Part shown: positions 61,100 to 64,000 of the stretch, in pieces | How the letters are laid out: each line of letters opens with the position of its first letter | Position numbering within the stretch: the stretch's first letter is position 1 | Assembly (NCBI RefSeq): GCF_963678635.1 | Contig: NC_087063.1 | Coordinates: forward strand, 32,500,599 to 32,564,598 | Direction: 5' to 3' | DNA: 64,000 nt | Source of the DNA: Symsagittifera roscoffensis | Lineage: Eukaryota; Xenacoelomorpha; Acoela; Convolutidae | Notes under the pieces: generated by a model | The model's input: only the letters and a program-made list of their open reading frames with translations | What the model was told of the DNA's origin: nothing | Databases searched by the model: none | Program-made: the position numbers and the translations under genes

Positions 61100-61630
61100 A
61101 AACAATCACCTTTTTAAAAACAGTGTTTTGAATGATTCCGTTAAAATCTTTGGCAACATGTGTTCATGGTGCAGGCAGTAGACCTTGTAGAAAGTGCGAC
61201 CCATTTTCTCGATCTTCGGCAACATAACCTTGTCTTTTTGTTAAATTATATTGCCTACTGTTAGTTCGTTCTTTGAATATTTCGTTATGTGGCCATTTTT
61301 CTGTGCTCTGTCGATTTTGGACTTTTCAGTGCTTGATGCATTCCCATAGACTCTGGAACAAAACATTAGACGGCTGGTAATCTAAGACTCAAATAGCAAT
61401 TTTAAGCCACTTGTCTGCATACCGTTTTTTCTAAGCCGACATAGTAAGTACATTTTTCGGGCTTTTAGCCTAATTATTCTGATAAACTTATTAAATAGAT
61501 TTGTTATGTTTAATGTTTGTGCTTGTTTGTGGAGCGCCCTCTGAGGGATTTCAGAGACAGGTCTGGCAAGTTGCTTTCTGTGGGGAGGTGGGAAACTGGA
61601 ACTGGCTTGAAGAGTCTGGTGGTGCACCAC
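61100..61630 (-). mobile_element. Antisense LINE fragment, C-terminal region
   Basis: Minus frame 61630-61382 includes KARKMYLLCRLRKNGMQTSG followed by LKLLFES. This resembles the KARQRLYFLRRLRKFG block near the C-terminus of many APE-type LINE proteins; SRLMFCSRVYGN follows after a stop. Short, broken, clade unknown. Confidence 0.45.
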
Positions 61631-61639
61631 TGAACCTAC

Positions 61640-64000
61640 TGAGCTCGGGTGAGATTGTTCCTTGTTTTTGATTTTATAATTCGATTTTAAAGTTTAATTT
61701 AATTGTCCTTTATTTTTCTTATTTGCTGATTTATAAAATTCCCACTAACCATTTATCATGGGTTAGTTCAGTCCACTAAAGTCCAGTCATAATCCTTTTT
61801 TTTACCTTTATGCTGCGTCAAGATGAGGAAAAACAACAAAGAGTGTACAAGCAAAGGTTGCTTAAAACCTTCAGGACTGATAAATTGGATTAGATGTGAT
61901 TGTTGTTCTAGTTGGTATCATATCAGTTGTGTAAATATTTCTCTTAGCGACTCTAAGAAAACCCAATGGTTTCAGTGTCCTTTATGCGTTGATGTAAAAT
62001 CTGTTAATAAAGCAACAATAGGTAATGATTTAGTGCTAGACAATTATGTTAATACAGCCATCTCAAATGTCCGATTACTCAAGAGAGTACCAAAAGACTC
62101 GCGTGTTCCCTTGGCGGAAAGTCTGTCGGACAAAATAAATGATATCGCCTACAATGTAGAAGATGTTACAAAATGGCTAATTTTTTTAACGTCGTTCTTG
62201 TTTTTTTTGGAGCAACCGAAAAGAAGTGAACGCAAACAGACCACAAGCATGAGCTCTTTGATAAATAAAAAAACTCGAGCAAATGACGTGTCACTTCCAA
62301 AACCCCATCCCCAAGTTTCAAGCCCGCTTCTGAGTGACCTCGAGCAGAGAATAAATCTAATAAGTAGTAATCTCGATGAAGGAAATTTACAGGGAGGAAC
62401 AAGGCTTGCTGCTTCGGATGACAAAATTGCTCCTTTTTCAACTGATAACTATCAAAAACTGTTGTCTAAGCACCCTCAGTGAGCCAAATTTGCAGCTTCA
62501 AATCCAGAAAAGTTTGATAGTTTTTTCGTAACCGATTTCGACCTATACAAATCGATAATGTCCTTTCCGAACGGATCAGCAGCAGGTCCTGATAAATAAT
62601 TCCTCAAATTTTTAAAGATCTTGTTAGTAAGTCGAATGGCAGTGCAGGGCTTAATTTTCTGAAATCGCTTACTAATTTGATAAACCTCATTGGAGATGGC
62701 AAAAGGCGTATCGCGTCTAAATGCGCTGGAAGCAAGGCCCTCTCCGAGCGACAAAATTTTATCGGAAAGGTACAGGTAGGATGCGGTACCAAACTAGGAG
62801 CAGAAATAGCTGCGCACTCGTTTCGAAACCTAATTGAACGCGACGACAATCCAAAATGCACTGTTCTTTTAAAACTAGATTTTAAGAATGCCTTTAACTC
62901 TCTAAATAGAGAAACAATGCTGAATCATGTTTATTCAAATCGCCCCGAATTGTATAATTACACCCATTGCGCGTATGGTAAACCTAGCTACCTTTTTTAC
63001 GGAAGCTCTGTCATAATGTCAGAAGACGGAACTCAGCAAGGTGATCCTGAAGCCCCACCCTTTTTTGCGGAAACATTTCATACACTAGTAAAACAGTTGG
63101 AGTCGAAAATTAACATCTGGTTTTTAGATGATGGAAATTTAGCCGACGACTATAAGGTAGTACTCCGGGACCTTAAGAACTTTCTGCAATCGGAACAAAT
63201 TTACGGCCTGAGCTTGAACACTGAGAAGTGCGAACTTTGTTTTTTGGGACCGACTACTAGTACACAGAATAATTCAATTTTAACACAATTTCGAAAAATA
63301 TGCCACAAAATAAAAAAAAAAGAAGAACTCCTCATTTTAAGATCTCCAATCGCCGAGCTTTGCCGAAAAGAATTGCTCGACGAAAAAATTTGGGAGCTTG
63401 AAAAAATCTCGGATGTCATTGACAAACTAGACGCCCATTATGGTTTTTACCTCCTGAAAAGTTGCTTTAGCATACCATAATTCCTAAATTTTTTGCGTAC
63501 GAGCCCTTGTTTTTTGCAAAAGTATTTTTTGGAACGCTACAAAAAATTACTAAGAAATTCATAATGCAATGTCACTAACGTGAAAATGGATGATAACCAG
63601 TTTTTACAAGCAGTTCTCCCGGCAGCCAAAGGTGGCTTGGGCGTTTCTTCCGCTCGTCTACTCGCTTTACCCGCTTTCTTAGCCTCAGCAGTAGGAGCAA
63701 AAGATGCCTTGAGCGAAATCTTTGGTTTGGAGCATGTGGATGGAACCTATGATGATGCGCTTAAACGGTGGTTTGAACTTGGAAAAATTGAAATGGCTCC
63801 GGAAAATGAAATCCGAAAAAATTGGACGGAACCAATTTTTGACAGCGAAATTGTAGACTTGATTTTACGACTCGAACCAACGGACGTAAAAAGATTCAAC
63901 GCGTTCCAAGATAGATTTGGCTCCCAATGGTTGAGCGTCATCCCGTGCTAAAATTTAAGGTTAAAACTGTCGAACCAACAATTCAGAATTGCCATAGGAC
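61640..64000 (+). mobile_element. PHD-LINE copy with N-terminal PHD finger, cut by window end
   Basis: 5' UTR from about 61640. An open frame at 61823-62482 starts MRKNNKECTSKGCLKPSG and holds a C4HC3 PHD finger (CTSKGC, CDCC, H, C, CPLC; residues ~10-57). After a stop, RT follows at 62560-63480 in a mostly open frame: ILSERQ...GCGTKLGAEIAAHSF, motif A LKLDFKNAFNSLNRE, motif B GTQQGDPEAPPFF, motif C WFLDDGNLADD. 63580-63951 is the start of the C-terminal half. The segment between LINLIGDGK and RRIASK is shortened relative to U3. This is the best-preserved copy in the window, but stops near 62480 and 62600 still interrupt it. Confidence 0.87.

Overview
The window reads as AT-rich nuclear DNA of an animal, most likely an invertebrate. 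Reasons: one spliced host gene with GT-AG introns (and one GC-AG intron), and a dense load of animal-type retroelements (APE-type LINEs, a PHD-finger LINE family, Penelope-like elements), a Ty1/copia-like fossil, and a satellite built from a viral-type DNA polymerase gene. The species cannot be named from the sequence.

1-14.6 kb: the only host gene recognised is an aldehyde dehydrogenase of the ALDH1/ALDH2 type on the minus strand. Five coding exons (14573/14468-14215, 13899-13655, 13531-13359, 1285-896, 419-204) join in phase; the 3' end of the gene lies left of the window. Intron 3 is about 12 kb and is packed with insertions: a tRNA-like repeat, a decayed copy of part of the gene's own exon 4 split by a 0.6 kb insertion, an antisense LINE relic, a copia-like element (4152-10717) into which a 4.06 kb LINE (4597-8656) has inserted with a 71-bp target duplication, GATA-rich simple sequence, and a ~165-bp tandem repeat carrying a 201-bp MITE.

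14.6-18.9 kb: 3' scraps of the PHD-finger LINE family, (TAG)n-linked repeats and unassigned AT-rich DNA.

18.9-31.3 kb: sixteen tandem units of about 0.7 kb, each a piece of the 3' part of a protein-primed type B DNA polymerase gene (Polinton/Maverick-like), ending in a longer piece of the same fossil. Several units form a 1.4 kb two-unit higher-order repeat.

31.5-41.6 kb: Penelope-like elements (PLEs), partly head to tail with the same junction used twice, plus a second copy of the polymerase-fossil/PLE block.

41.6-55 kb: three rounds of a composite unit (PLE, shared linker, PHD-LINE). Two rounds are near-identical at an offset of about 4.74 kb.

55.1-64 kb: an antisense CR1/Jockey-like LINE with APE and RT, two further PHD-LINE copies (the second cut by the window end) and a small antisense LINE fragment.

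No host gene was recognised between 14.6 and 64 kb. The notable points are the polymerase-derived satellite, the LINE with an SGNH-hydrolase-like reading frame downstream of its RT frame, and the layered PLE/LINE tandem duplications.
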